Assembly (NCBI GenBank): GCA_008501635.1
Contig: QQUJ01000010.1
Coordinates: 1-64,000 of the forward strand
Direction of reading: 5' to 3'
Source of the DNA: Pseudomonadota bacterium
GTDB lineage: Bacteria > Pseudomonadota > Gammaproteobacteria > QQUJ01
DNA length: 64,000 nt
Shown here: piece by piece, positions 27,758-36,400 of the stretch
Layout of the letters: each line of letters begins with the position of its first letter
Position numbering within the stretch: position 1 is the stretch's first letter
Notes under the pieces: generated by a model
The model's database searches: none
What the model saw: the letters and a program-made list of their open reading frames with translations, nothing else
Told to the model about the DNA's origin: nothing
Program-made: the position numbers and the translations under genes

Positions 27758-28267
27758 ATGAAATCTGAACATCTGTTGCGCTATTTCGCCTACGGCTCGA
27801 ATTTGTGGTGGCCGCGCCTGCGCGGCCGTATTCCCTCGGCCGAGCGGGTCTCGGCGGCATGTCTATATGGCTTTGAGCTGCAGTTTCGCAAGATTGGAGG
27901 CGATGGCTCGGCGAAGGCGGATCTGCATTTTACCGGGTGGCGATCCCACGTGGTGCACGGCGTGATCTATGCCATTGCCGCTGAGGAGCTCCCGGTGTTG
28001 GACCGCATTGAAGGGGGTTATCATCGCGCCTCGGTCTGTCTCGATCACGCGGGCGGAACGCTGTGGGCCTTTACCTACCTTGCCTCGGAGCCGGCGCCGC
28101 AACCCTTTGCTCCCTTCGATTGGTACCGCGAACTGATCCTGGCGGGCGGGCATGACCACCACTTGCCCAAGTCCTATCTGCAAAAGCTGGCGGCGGTCGA
28201 AACTGTGCCGGATTCTGACCGCGACCGGCATGGGATCAATTGGCCACAGCGTCTCGCTGCGGAGTAG
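27758..28267 (+). CDS. Gamma-glutamylcyclotransferase-like (AIG2/GGCT) protein
   Basis: 169-residue protein of the GGCT fold. It opens with LLRYFAYGSNLWWPRLRGR, the substrate-binding YGSN loop, followed by LYGFELQFRKIGGDGSAKAD, VVHGVIYAIAAEELPVLDRIEGGYHR (with the expected catalytic acid Glu) and YRELILAGGHDHHLPKSYLQKL. Family members cleave gamma-glutamyl groups to 5-oxoproline or act on related amides, but the substrate here is unknown. ATG 27758 with GGAAGG just before it is preferred over an earlier in-frame start. A terminator follows directly, shared with convergent mdh. Confidence 0.82.
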   Translation: MKSEHLLRYFAYGSNLWWPRLRGRIPSAERVSAACLYGFELQFRKIGGDGSAKADLHFTGWRSHVVHGVIYAIAAEELPVLDRIEGGYHRASVCLDHAGGTLWAFTYLASEPAPQPFAPFDWYRELILAGGHDHHLPKSYLQKLAAVETVPDSDRDRHGINWPQRLAAE

Positions 28268-28273
28268 GGCAGG

Positions 28274-28303
28274 AAAAAGCCGGACGCAGGGCCCGGCTTT
28301 TTT
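28274..28303. terminator. Bidirectional terminator between the GGCT gene and mdh
   Basis: AAAAAGCCGG, a 9-base loop, CCGGCTTTTTT. A-rich on one side and T-rich on the other, so it can stop transcripts from both convergent genes. Confidence 0.8.
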
Positions 28304-28320
28304 GAGGTATGGAGTTTGAC

Positions 28321-29256
28321 TCAACCGTTCTGAGCGAACTCGACGCCCTTTTTGATATTCCCCTGCAGGGTCGGGATCATCTCGTCGAACAGTTTCTGCT
28401 CGTAAGCACTCAGTTCACCGGCAGACAGGATCTCGGCGACGCCGCCCTTGCCGAGGCGCACCGGCAGGGCCAGGAATTCAGTCGGCTGGTTATCCACCTG
28501 CACGAAGGTGCAGATCACCGACTCCTTGCCATTGAGGGCTGCGACCAGCTTGTTGGTGAAACGGGCTGCAGCCTCGGCCATGGACAGCGTGGCTGAGCCG
28601 CCGCCGGCCTTGGCCTCGACGACCTCGGTGCCGGCCTCCTGGATGCGGGGTGTCAAAGCCTCGATCTCGGCCTGGGTGAAATCGAAACCCGTCTGCGAGA
28701 GCAGGGGCAGGATAGTATTGCCGCTGTGCCCGCCGATTACCCGCACGTCCAGCTCGGCGGGATTTTTACCCTTCAGCTCACCGACGAAGGTGTTGGAGCG
28801 AATGACGTCCAGAGTGGTGACGCCAAACAGCTTGTTGCGATCGTAGACGCCGGCCTTCTTCAGTGTCTCGGCAACGATCGGTACCGTGGAGTTGACCGGG
28901 TTGGTAATGATTGCCCAGCAGGCCTTGGGGCAGGCCTTGGCGCCGGTGGCGGCGAGCTTCTTGACGATACCCGCGTTGACATTGAACAGATCATCGCGCG
29001 TCATGCCCGGCTTGCGCGGCACGCCTGCGGGGATGACCACCACGTCGGCACCAGCGAGTGCAGCCTCCAGCTCGTCCTCTTTGTAGCCCTGCACCTTCAC
29101 AGGGGTTGGGATGTGGCTGAGATCCACAGCGACGCCGGGAACGACGGGATTGACATCGTAGAGCGCCAGCTCGGTGCCGGCCGGCAGGGAATTTTTCAGC
29201 AGCAATGCCAAAGGCTGACCGATACCGCCAGCCGCGCCAAGAACGGATACCTTCAT
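28321..29256 (-). CDS. mdh: Malate dehydrogenase
   Basis: 311-residue NAD-dependent malate dehydrogenase of the E. coli/mitochondrial type; it interconverts malate and oxaloacetate in the citric acid cycle. The Rossmann start [20 protein letters not shown], the substrate Arg loop [44 protein letters not shown] and the catalytic His in [16 protein letters not shown] are all present. Length equals the E. coli enzyme (312). It has its own gene-free upstream gap. Confidence 0.97.
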   Translation of the reverse strand: MKVSVLGAAGGIGQPLALLLKNSLPAGTELALYDVNPVVPGVAVDLSHIPTPVKVQGYKEDELEAALAGADVVVIPAGVPRKPGMTRDDLFNVNAGIVKKLAATGAKACPKACWAIITNPVNSTVPIVAETLKKAGVYDRNKLFGVTTLDVIRSNTFVGELKGKNPAELDVRVIGGHSGNTILPLLSQTGFDFTQAEIEALTPRIQEAGTEVVEAKAGGGSATLSMAEAAARFTNKLVAALNGKESVICTFVQVDNQPTEFLALPVRLGKGGVAEILSAGELSAYEQKLFDEMIPTLQGNIKKGVEFAQNG

Positions 29257-29364
29257 GGGTAGATCCTCTGCAGCAGTGATAGAAATCGAGATGTCGGCCG
29301 GATCGGCGGCCGAATGCGGGCACCGATTCTAAGGGATTCGACCCTAACAATCCATGTTTTATGA

Positions 29365-29427
29365 GGGGTATAAGTTTTCCTTCTGGCCTCGATTCCACAT
29401 CGGAATCGGTCCTCGAACTTATGCCCC
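29365..29427 (-). terminator. Large nested hairpin at the 3' end of the haloacid dehalogenase gene
   Basis: GGGGTATAAGTT (29365-29376) pairs with AACTTATGCCCC (29416-29427) with one mismatch, and inside it GATTCC (29391-29396) pairs with GGAATC (29402-29407). The structure covers the stop codon of the minus-strand gene and is followed by TCATAAAAC rather than a clean T run, so it is a probable weak terminator or 3' stabiliser. The remaining gap to mdh holds nothing I can identify. Confidence 0.45.
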
Positions 29428-30105
29428 CAACAAATCGGGCAGACCGGTCAGATCGGAGAGCTCGACCACGGGGCCGCCGGGGAGGCGCTCGGGGGGTTGG
29501 CCGTTACGGTTGATCCAGACCACGGTGAAGCCGAAGGTGGCGGCCCCGCACACATCCCAGGCATTGGACGAAAGGAAGCAGACCGCCCCGGGTGCAACAC
29601 CGAGGTTGTCGGAGGCGAGACGGTAGACGGCGGGATCGGGCTTGTAGGTGCCGATGGCTTCCACCGAGAGAATGGCGTCGAGCAGTCCGCCAATGCCGGC
29701 GTTATCGACTGCCGCGGTGAGCATCTCGGGAGCACCGTTGGAGAGTATGGCGGTCTTCATGCCGGCATCGCGCAAGCGCTCGAGCATGCGTGGCACCTCG
29801 GGAAAAGCATCGAGCACGCGATAGATATCCATCAATCGCTCGCGCAATGCCGGATCGTTGCGGCCGATCGCGGCGAGCGCGTAGTCCAGGGCATCGCCGG
29901 TGACCCGCCAGAAGTCCGCATGGCGCTGCATCAGGCTGCGCAGCCAGGTGTACTGAAGCTGCTTGTCACGCCATAACGTCGACAGCTTATCGGCATCGTC
30001 TCCCAGCGCATCACGACAGCGGGCGGCGGCGGCGTGTACGTCGAACAGGGTGCCATACGCATCGAACACACAGGCTTCAATACCAGCAAGACGGGATACG
30101 GCCAT
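29419..30105 (-). CDS. Haloacid dehalogenase, type II
   Basis: 228-residue HAD-superfamily enzyme of the L-2-haloacid dehalogenase type. Nucleophile motif FDAYGTLFDV (Asp near residue 14), the aromatic/Arg region RDKQLQYTWLRSLMQR, motif II ILSNGAPEML, motif III Lys in GTYKPDPAVYRL, and the dehalogenase signature FLSSNAWDVCGAATFGF followed by VWINRNGQPPE. Such enzymes replace halogen by hydroxyl on 2-haloacids; many chromosomal copies have uncertain substrates. The start MAVSRLAGIEAC is preceded by AGAGGAGG and is preferred to an ATG eight codons earlier. It diverges from the Nudix gene. Confidence 0.87.
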   Translation of the reverse strand: MAVSRLAGIEACVFDAYGTLFDVHAAAARCRDALGDDADKLSTLWRDKQLQYTWLRSLMQRHADFWRVTGDALDYALAAIGRNDPALRERLMDIYRVLDAFPEVPRMLERLRDAGMKTAILSNGAPEMLTAAVDNAGIGGLLDAILSVEAIGTYKPDPAVYRLASDNLGVAPGAVCFLSSNAWDVCGAATFGFTVVWINRNGQPPERLPGGPVVELSDLTGLPDLLGA

Positions 30106-30294
30106 CAAACCTCCTCTGTATACATGCACTCAACGATATCGCCTTGCGATAAGTATAGGCAAACCCGACTCGGTTACGGGGGATTACCCAGTGCAGGGTG
30201 GGTCGAGACACCACGATTTTCCCTCGTGGCCGTGACCCCGGCGAGAGTCGCGTTAGAATATCGACCTCAAAGAGTCGAGGAACGTGGAGTTCTC

Positions 30295-30717
30295 ATGCCT
30301 CCCAGAACCTTATCGTCCGGTGTCATCGTCGTTCGCCATCAGGCGGGGCAGCTTCGCTTTCTGCTGTTGCGTGCCTACCAGCACTGGGATTTTCCCAAGG
30401 GTTTGGTGGAGGCGGGGGAGTCGCCGATCGAGGCCGCCTGCCGTGAAGTCGCCGAGGAGACGACGCTGACGGAGCTGGTCTTCCGCTGGGGGGAGGAGTA
30501 TGTCGAAACCGGTCCCTATTGGCGCAACAAGGTGGCGCGCTACTACCTGGCCGAGGCGCCCGCCGGCGAGGTCAGCCTGCCCGTCAATCCCGACCTGGGG
30601 CGTCCGGAGCACGAGGAGTTTCGGTGGGTGACGCGCAAGGAGGCGGACGAACTCATCCGTCCGCGGGTTGCACGGGTCTTGTATTGGGCGCTACAGCACC
30701 TTGAGTGCGACCGGTAG
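30295..30717 (+). CDS. Nudix hydrolase (Ap4A-hydrolase-like)
   Basis: 140-residue Nudix protein. The Nudix box is GLVEAGESPIEAACREVAEE (about 36-55) continuing TTL, complete with REVxEE metal ligands. It starts MPPRTLSSGVIVVRH with GGAG six bases upstream; the open frame extends further 5' but without ribosome-site support. The pattern of an N-terminal SxGxIVxR and W.FPKG before the box is that of diadenosine tetraphosphate-type hydrolases, so removal of dinucleoside polyphosphates is likely but not certain. It converges with the DUF2914 gene at 1 bp. Confidence 0.85.
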   Translation: MPPRTLSSGVIVVRHQAGQLRFLLLRAYQHWDFPKGLVEAGESPIEAACREVAEETTLTELVFRWGEEYVETGPYWRNKVARYYLAEAPAGEVSLPVNPDLGRPEHEEFRWVTRKEADELIRPRVARVLYWALQHLECDR

Positions 30718-30718
30718 G

Positions 30719-31168
30719 CTATTGCGCAGCGCTATAGGCAAAGCGGTTGCCGCCCAATACCTCGCCGGCGCTGTTCACCACCGAAACCTTCCAGTCCCCG
30801 CTCCAGCCGGGCACCAGGTTCTTGCTCGACCAGACGCGCCAGCGCGGTCCACCGACATCGAATGTCACCTCGGCGATCACCGCGTCGTTGTAGCTCCACC
30901 GATGGGTGATGCTCTGTCCGGCCATGCCCAGCAGCTCGGTATAGTAGTAAACGCGATCGATCGCGGTCGTCAGCTCGGTGATGCTGTCAACGGGCTCACG
31001 TTCGACGACACCGGTGGTGAAGGCGGAGCGGGCGATACGCCCGCCTTGCGCCTGGCTTTCCATGGCCTGTAGTTCGGCCGATAGTGTTGGGGCTGCGCTG
31101 ACAGCCTGTTCGGCATTGACGGGAAGCGCAGTCAGCGCCCCAAGGATGAGAAGGAATCCACTGCGCAT
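30719..31168 (-). CDS. Exported DUF2914-domain protein
   Basis: 149 residues with a signal peptide (MRSGFLLILGALTALPVNA, cut about 19). The mature part is a DUF2914 domain: IARSAFTTGVVEREPVDSIT, VYYYTELLGMAGQSITHRW, then VGGPRWRVWSSKNLVPGWSGDW. This family often appears as a periplasmic or membrane-attached beta-domain in gammaproteobacteria and deltaproteobacteria with no known function. It stands apart, converging with the Nudix gene. Confidence 0.8.
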   Translation of the reverse strand: MRSGFLLILGALTALPVNAEQAVSAAPTLSAELQAMESQAQGGRIARSAFTTGVVEREPVDSITELTTAIDRVYYYTELLGMAGQSITHRWSYNDAVIAEVTFDVGGPRWRVWSSKNLVPGWSGDWKVSVVNSAGEVLGGNRFAYSAAQ

Positions 31169-31247
31169 GATCGGGTCCTTGTTATGAAGGTGAAATCGAA
31201 ATAGATCATTTAACGGTCACGGCCCAGTGCTGTCCGTGACCTTCTTC

Positions 31248-31673
31248 TCAGTGCCGCCGTCCCTCCCGGCACTCGACGAGCTGTGCAAGTATCAGTCCGT
31301 AGAAGGGCGTTCCCGTCCCCTCGTAGCGCCACCCCAAATGAACTCCACAGCCCGCACAAAGCGCAATACGCCAGGCGTAACCGGCGAACCAGGAGTGCTC
31401 GCCGATCGCGGGGCCGTACAATCGGCTATCCACCGCGTCCCCAAAACAGCCGATCTCGAAGAGATGTCCCTGGGGGTTGATGAATCGATGCCGATGATGT
31501 CCAGCGCGGCGGGTGCGCGCCTCAAGTTCTGTGACGCGATGCGAGCAGGCACGACAGCAGAGGTAGGCACCTTCTTTTTCACTGGAATCCTGCCGGGGGT
31601 CAAAGAGCGCATCCGTACCGGCTCTGCCCAGGCGGTCGAGCAAGCGCCAGGTGGGATGATCAGCGGTGCTCAC
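31248..31673 (-). CDS. Cereblon-like CULT-domain protein
   Basis: 141-residue bacterial CULT-domain protein, the ligand-binding fold shared with eukaryotic cereblon, the thalidomide target. The pattern is complete: two CxxC zinc knuckles (CRAC near 40 and CAGC near 107), INPQGHLFEIGCF, then SWFAGYAWRIALCAGC and HLGWRYEG, which supply the tryptophans of the aromatic cage. It closes with FYGLILAQLVE. Characterised bacterial members such as the Magnetospirillum protein bind uridine and immunomodulatory drugs; the native role is unknown, possibly recognition of cyclic imides on damaged protein ends. GTG start, 9 bp after tesA on the same strand. No signal peptide. Confidence 0.85.
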   Translation of the reverse strand: MSTADHPTWRLLDRLGRAGTDALFDPRQDSSEKEGAYLCCRACSHRVTELEARTRRAGHHRHRFINPQGHLFEIGCFGDAVDSRLYGPAIGEHSWFAGYAWRIALCAGCGVHLGWRYEGTGTPFYGLILAQLVECREGRRH

Positions 31674-31682
31674 GTCGCAGGA

Positions 31683-32285
31683 TCATAACAGCGGTTGGAG
31701 GTGGGGCCACACGTTGTCCAGAAGGCGGGGTTGCGCGCTAAGCGTCGGGTGTATGCCATCGGATTGCATCATCCCCGGCTGCGCGGCCACCCCTTCCAGC
31801 AGAAACGGCACCAATGCGGTATTGTGCTGCTGCGCCAACTCGGGGAACAGGGAGCGGAACCCTTCGGTGTATCGCTTGCCATAATTGGGTGGCAGCTGTA
31901 TGCCGATCAGCAACACCTTGGCCGCAGCGTGTTGCGCGGTTTCGATCAGCGCCGTGAGATTGGCACGGATCTCGTCGAGTGGCAGCGCGCGCAGGCCGTC
32001 GTTGCCGCCCAGTTCCACAATCACCACCTGGGGTTTGTGGCGCGCGAGGGTCCCCGCGATGCGCTCGCGGCCACCCAACGTGGTATCGCCACTGATGCTG
32101 GCGTTGACGACGGCATGGGGATACCCGCGCTCTCGCAGCCGTTGCTGCAGCAGTGCGGCCCAGCCGCGGCTATCATCGATACCGAAACCGGCGCTCAAAC
32201 TGTCGCCCAAAATCAGTATTGCCGGCTGGGCCAGCAATGGATTCGCAACCACGACCAGCAGAAGAAAAAGGAACGATCGCCTCAT
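31683..32285 (-). CDS. tesA: TesA-type multifunctional esterase/thioesterase, exported
   Basis: 200-residue SGNH hydrolase with a signal peptide ([19 protein letters not shown]), hence periplasmic. Blocks I, III and V are intact: [11 protein letters not shown] (catalytic Ser), [15 protein letters not shown] (Asn) and DGIHPT (Asp/His). Similar to E. coli TesA, which has thioesterase, protease and lysophospholipase activities. The start MRRSFLF has GAGGAAA upstream; an earlier in-frame start is not supported. Its ATG interlocks with the ATG of the divergent ABC gene. The CULT gene follows downstream. Confidence 0.92.
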   Translation of the reverse strand: MRRSFLFLLLVVVANPLLAQPAILILGDSLSAGFGIDDSRGWAALLQQRLRERGYPHAVVNASISGDTTLGGRERIAGTLARHKPQVVIVELGGNDGLRALPLDEIRANLTALIETAQHAAAKVLLIGIQLPPNYGKRYTEGFRSLFPELAQQHNTALVPFLLEGVAAQPGMMQSDGIHPTLSAQPRLLDNVWPHLQPLL

Positions 32286-32985
32286 GTTAAAGATTTCCTC
32301 GACGCCCATTCTGCAAGCGGAAAAGCTGGGCCAGCAAGTGCACGCGCCCGGCGGTGATCTGGTGATTCTTCACGATATCGACCTCATGATACATGCGGGG
32401 GAGGCAGTGGCCATCGTCGGCCCCTCCGGTTCCGGCAAGTCGACATTGCTCGGTTTGCTCGCCGGCTTGGACATCCCGACCAGCGGACGGGTTTCATTGG
32501 CAGGGGTGGATCTGGGCACCCTCGACGAGGATGGCCGTGCTGCGTTGCGTGCCGAGAGGGTCGGTTTTGTCTTTCAGTCCTTCCAGCTGCTGGCCGGACT
32601 TACGGCGTTGGAGAACGTCATGCTGCCCCTCGAACTTGCCGGACGCCCGGCCGCCACAACGACGGCACGAACCATCCTCGATCGGGTCGGACTGGGTGCA
32701 CGGACCGATCACTACCCCCAGCAGCTCTCGGGCGGTGAGCAGCAGCGCGTGGCCATTGCCCGCGCCTTTGTCACCGAGCCGCAACTGCTGTTCGCCGACG
32801 AGCCCACCGGCAATCTGGATCGAGCCACCGGCGAGACGGTGATCGAGCTGCTCTTTTCGTTGAACCGCGAACATGGCACCACCCTGGTGTTGGTGACCCA
32901 TGACACGGCCCTGACCCATTTCTGCGACCGCACCCTTGAACTGATCGATGGGCGTTTCGCATCGGAGGCCGCATGCGCCAACTGA
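32284..32985 (+). CDS. ybbA: YbbA-type ABC transporter ATP-binding protein
   Basis: 233-residue ATPase of the LolD/MacB class. Walker [10 protein letters not shown] (about 45-53), Q-loop [19 protein letters not shown], signature [14 protein letters not shown], Walker [13 protein letters not shown] and switch His in VTHD. It partners the large permease encoded next, which it overlaps by 13 bp. The pair YbbA-YbbP is divergent from tesA in many gammaproteobacteria and is thought to move lipid-like or hydrophobic compounds, though the substrate is unproven. The ATG lies on the other strand of the tesA start (CATG), and the ribosome site is weak. Confidence 0.9.
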   Translation: MLKISSTPILQAEKLGQQVHAPGGDLVILHDIDLMIHAGEAVAIVGPSGSGKSTLLGLLAGLDIPTSGRVSLAGVDLGTLDEDGRAALRAERVGFVFQSFQLLAGLTALENVMLPLELAGRPAATTTARTILDRVGLGARTDHYPQQLSGGEQQRVAIARAFVTEPQLLFADEPTGNLDRATGETVIELLFSLNREHGTTLVLVTHDTALTHFCDRTLELIDGRFASEAACAN

Positions 32986-35489
32986 TTTCAGCGCCCTTCG
33001 GCAAGGTTGGCCGTCTGGGCCTGCAGGCGTTGCGCCGCGAGTGGCGCGCCGGCGAGGTGCGGGTTCTCGCCCTTGCCCTGGTGGTGGCGGTGGGTGCGGT
33101 CAGTTCGGTGGGCTTCTTTACCGATCGGGTCGAAAAGGCCCTGGCACAACGTGCCGTCGCGCTGCTGGCAGCCGACCGGGTGGTGCTCAGCAGAGCACCG
33201 ATCGATACCGCTTGGATCGACGAGGCGCGGCGGCGTGGCCTGCGCACCGAGCAGGTCATGGAGTTTCGCAGCGTGGTGATGGGTGCCGCTCGACCGCAGC
33301 TTGCCGAGATCAAGGCCGTCGGCCCGGACTATCCGCTGCGCGGCACGCTGCGCGCCAGCGACGCCCCCTACACCGCCGATGTGCCGACGCAGAGTCCCCC
33401 TGAGCGCGGCACGCTGTGGAGTGAGGCGCGCATGCTGGGGCTGCTCGATGTGGCCATGGGGGATACCGTCGGGGTGGGCGAATCGGCATTGCGCGTGAGC
33501 CGCATCCTGGCCTATGAACCCGACCGGGCCACCGGCTTTTTCGGCATCGCACCGCGGGTGATGATGCGCATCGAGGATGTGGCGGCAACGGAGCTGATCC
33601 AGCCCGGCAGCCGGGCGCGTTATCGGCTGCTGCTCGCCGGATCGGAACCGGAGTTGGAAGGTTACCGCCGTTGGCTGGAGCCGCGTCTCGCCGACGGTCA
33701 GCGGTTCGAGGCGGTCAGTGAAGCGCGCCCGCAGCTGCAGACCGCCCTCGATCGGGCCGGCAAGTTTCTCGGTCTGGCGGCACTCGTCAGCGTTCTGCTC
33801 TGCGGGGTGGCGGTGGCCGCCGCGGCACGCCGCCACGCCGAGCGTCAGTCCGACACCGCCGCCGTGTTGCGCTGTCTGGGAGCGGCGCAACGCACGGTAC
33901 TCGGCATCTATGCCGTGAAACTGGCGGGACTGGGGGTGCTGGCCAGCGCCGTCGGCTGTTTGCTCGGTTACCTTGGCCAGGCCGGCATCGCCGGCATCCT
34001 CGGGGATCTGCTGGGAGGTGATCTGCCCGCCCCTTCGTGGCGTCCGGTGGGCTTCGGTATGGCTGTCGGACTGGTGACGCTGGCGGGCTTTGGATTGCCG
34101 CCGATAGTCCGCTTGCGCCAAGTCCCCCCCCTGCGGGTATTGCGGCGTGATCTGGGGGCGCCACCGCTTTCGGCCCTGGGGCTCTACGGACTCGGTGCCC
34201 TGGCCCTCGCCGGATTGATGCTGTGGATCTCGCGCGATCCACCGCTCACGATCTGGCTGCTGGCCGGTACCGCGGGGACCTTGCTGCTGCTGGGCGGCGG
34301 TGCATGGTTGCTGGTGCGGTTGCTGGCCCCGCTGCGCAAGCGCGTGGGGGTGGCGCTGCGGTTTGGTCTGGCGGGGATCGCGCGGCGTCCCGCCGACAGC
34401 GTGGTGCAGGTGATGGCCTTCGGTGTCGGCATCATGGCACTACTCCTGCTCTCGGTGGTGCGCAACGATCTCCTGGATGTGTGGCAGCAACGGGTACCGC
34501 CTGAGGCGCCCAATCATTTCCTGATCAACATTCCCCCTAGCCAGGTGGGTGCGGTAACCGAGTGGTTTGGCGAGCAGGGCATCGTCGGCGTATCCCTCCA
34601 TGCCATGAGCCACGCCCGGCTGGACAGCATCAACGGCGCTGACGCTGGTGCGTGGCAGGGGCTCAATGAGCACGGCCGGCACTGGCTGCAACAGGGGTTC
34701 AATCTTTCGTGGGCCGAGCAGCCGCAGCAGGACAACCGCATCATCAGCGGTCGCTGGTGGCGGGGGGATGAGCTGACGCAATCGTTGCTCTCGGTCGAGC
34801 AGCGCATGGCGGAAAACCTTGGCATCGGTCTGGGTGATCGCCTCGTTTTCCGCGTCGCCGATCAGCCGGTGGAACTGACCGTCGCCAACATCCGCTCGGT
34901 GGAGTGGGACAACTTTCGCGTCAACTTCTTCCTGGTGACCACCCCGAGCGCGCTGGCCGATCTACCGGCCACCTACGTTACCAGCGTCTATCTGCCGCCG
35001 GATCGCAAAGGCGTGCTGACCGATCTGGTGCGCAACTTTCCGAGCATCACGGTGTTCGACGTCGAAGCGATCCTCAATCAGGTGCGCAGCGTGATCGGGC
35101 AGGTGGTCAAGGCGGTGGAGTTTGTTTTCCTCTTCACTCTCGTTGCCGGCGTGGTGGTGCTCTATGCGGCGCTGCAATCGAGTCTGGAAGAGCGCCTGCA
35201 GGAGGGCGCCGTGTTGCGTGCGCTCGGTGCCAAGCGCGGCCAGTTACGGCTCGGTCTGTTGGGCGAGTATGTGACCCTGGGATTGCTGGCCGGTTTGCTG
35301 GCGGCCTTTGCCGCAGCGCTGGTGGGATTGGTGCTGGCCGATCAAGTGCTCGATCTTGCTTATCGACCCGAGGTGCTGTTGGCGGTATGGGGCGCCTTGC
35401 TGGGGGGTGTCGGCGTGGGCCTGGCCGGCCTCTGGGGGAGCGGATCGGTACTCCGCCAATCCCCGATGGCCGTGCTGCGCCAGCTCTAG
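32973..35489 (+). CDS. ybbP: YbbP-type ABC transporter permease (FtsX-like)
   Basis: 838-residue inner-membrane protein with about ten membrane spans. One span near 30-50 precedes a large periplasmic domain; then a first FtsX block (about 265-385), a linker pair of spans (about 405-455), another span near 485, a second periplasmic domain, and a second FtsX block (about 715-830). The tandem-FtsX layout and length match YbbP/AttF-type permeases that work by mechanotransmission with a MacB-like ATPase. It converges with the Anbu gene five bases apart. Confidence 0.9.
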   Translation: MRQLISAPFGKVGRLGLQALRREWRAGEVRVLALALVVAVGAVSSVGFFTDRVEKALAQRAVALLAADRVVLSRAPIDTAWIDEARRRGLRTEQVMEFRSVVMGAARPQLAEIKAVGPDYPLRGTLRASDAPYTADVPTQSPPERGTLWSEARMLGLLDVAMGDTVGVGESALRVSRILAYEPDRATGFFGIAPRVMMRIEDVAATELIQPGSRARYRLLLAGSEPELEGYRRWLEPRLADGQRFEAVSEARPQLQTALDRAGKFLGLAALVSVLLCGVAVAAAARRHAERQSDTAAVLRCLGAAQRTVLGIYAVKLAGLGVLASAVGCLLGYLGQAGIAGILGDLLGGDLPAPSWRPVGFGMAVGLVTLAGFGLPPIVRLRQVPPLRVLRRDLGAPPLSALGLYGLGALALAGLMLWISRDPPLTIWLLAGTAGTLLLLGGGAWLLVRLLAPLRKRVGVALRFGLAGIARRPADSVVQVMAFGVGIMALLLLSVVRNDLLDVWQQRVPPEAPNHFLINIPPSQVGAVTEWFGEQGIVGVSLHAMSHARLDSINGADAGAWQGLNEHGRHWLQQGFNLSWAEQPQQDNRIISGRWWRGDELTQSLLSVEQRMAENLGIGLGDRLVFRVADQPVELTVANIRSVEWDNFRVNFFLVTTPSALADLPATYVTSVYLPPDRKGVLTDLVRNFPSITVFDVEAILNQVRSVIGQVVKAVEFVFLFTLVAGVVVLYAALQSSLEERLQEGAVLRALGAKRGQLRLGLLGEYVTLGLLAGLLAAFAAALVGLVLADQVLDLAYRPEVLLAVWGALLGGVGVGLAGLWGSGSVLRQSPMAVLRQL

Positions 35490-35494
35490 GCGAA

Positions 35495-36277
35495 TCAGCT
35501 CGATAGCGTACCGATCTGCGCGGTGGGTAGTGGGGCCGGTGCCTCATCTTCCCACGGCAGGGTGGGCAGTTGGTTGAAGGCGAGGCAGATCCCCTCGTTC
35601 CAACTGTCGCGCAACGCAATGAGGTAAGGGTCCTCAGCCTCGAATTTTTGGTACTCACCGATCTGCAGCGCATCCCTACGGTAGGTTGCCACTTCAAAGG
35701 GGGGGCCGACGGTGATGTTGGATCGCCACGTCGCGTCGAGCGACACCAGCGCCAACCGCGCACCCTCCTCCAGCGACAATTCGGGTTTGACGATGCGATC
35801 CAGCGCCGGTTTTCCGTATTTGCTCTCGCCGATCTGCAGAAAGGGTGTTTCGAGCGAGGAGTGGATGTAGTTGCCCTGCGGGTAGATCAGCATCATCCCG
35901 TGGGGCTGACCCAGAATCTGGCCGCCGAGAATCAACGTCGTTTCACCGCTGACGCCGCTCTGCTGGAGAGCATTTCCGTGCTCACGCTGCACTTCGAGGC
36001 TGACACGACCAACGTAGTCGGCTGCTTCAAAGAGGTAACGGGCGTCGAGCAGATTGCCGTTGGGCCCGGGATGATCCAGATCACGCTGAATGTGGTTCAT
36101 CACCTCCTGGGTCGTCGCCAGGTTGCCGGCGGAGAGGATGACGAACAGACGATCAGGCGCCGGATTAAAGACGTACATCTTGCTGTAGGTGGTGACATAA
36201 TCCACGCCCGCGTTGGTGCGCGAATCGCTGGCGAAGACCAGGCCGTCATCGACACAGATGCCAAGGCAATAAGTCAT
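35495..36277 (-). CDS. Anbu proteasome-type peptidase
   Basis: 260-residue Ntn-hydrolase of the Anbu (ancestral beta-subunit) group, related to HslV and proteasome beta subunits. It begins MTYCLGICVDDGLVFASDSRTNAG, where Thr2 would be the catalytic nucleophile after Met removal, then MYVFNPAPDRLFVILSAGNLATTQ and ETTLILGGQILG. Anbu proteins form open helical or dodecameric assemblies and lack a known unfoldase; substrates are unknown. It is divergent, across 123 bp, from a transglutaminase/ATP-grasp/alpha-E operon, the characteristic Anbu neighbourhood, which suggests cleavage of a product or target of those enzymes. Confidence 0.9.
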   Translation of the reverse strand: MTYCLGICVDDGLVFASDSRTNAGVDYVTTYSKMYVFNPAPDRLFVILSAGNLATTQEVMNHIQRDLDHPGPNGNLLDARYLFEAADYVGRVSLEVQREHGNALQQSGVSGETTLILGGQILGQPHGMMLIYPQGNYIHSSLETPFLQIGESKYGKPALDRIVKPELSLEEGARLALVSLDATWRSNITVGPPFEVATYRRDALQIGEYQKFEAEDPYLIALRDSWNEGICLAFNQLPTLPWEDEAPAPLPTAQIGTLSS

Positions 36278-36400
36278 GGTTACGCGTACCTCGAGTTATG
36301 AAACACAATTGCAACGCCGCTCATTCTAATCAGGTGTCTGCCTGCTGTCATATTGAATCTCATGGCACGCCGCCGCGAGCTTGACTACCATTGAACCTAT

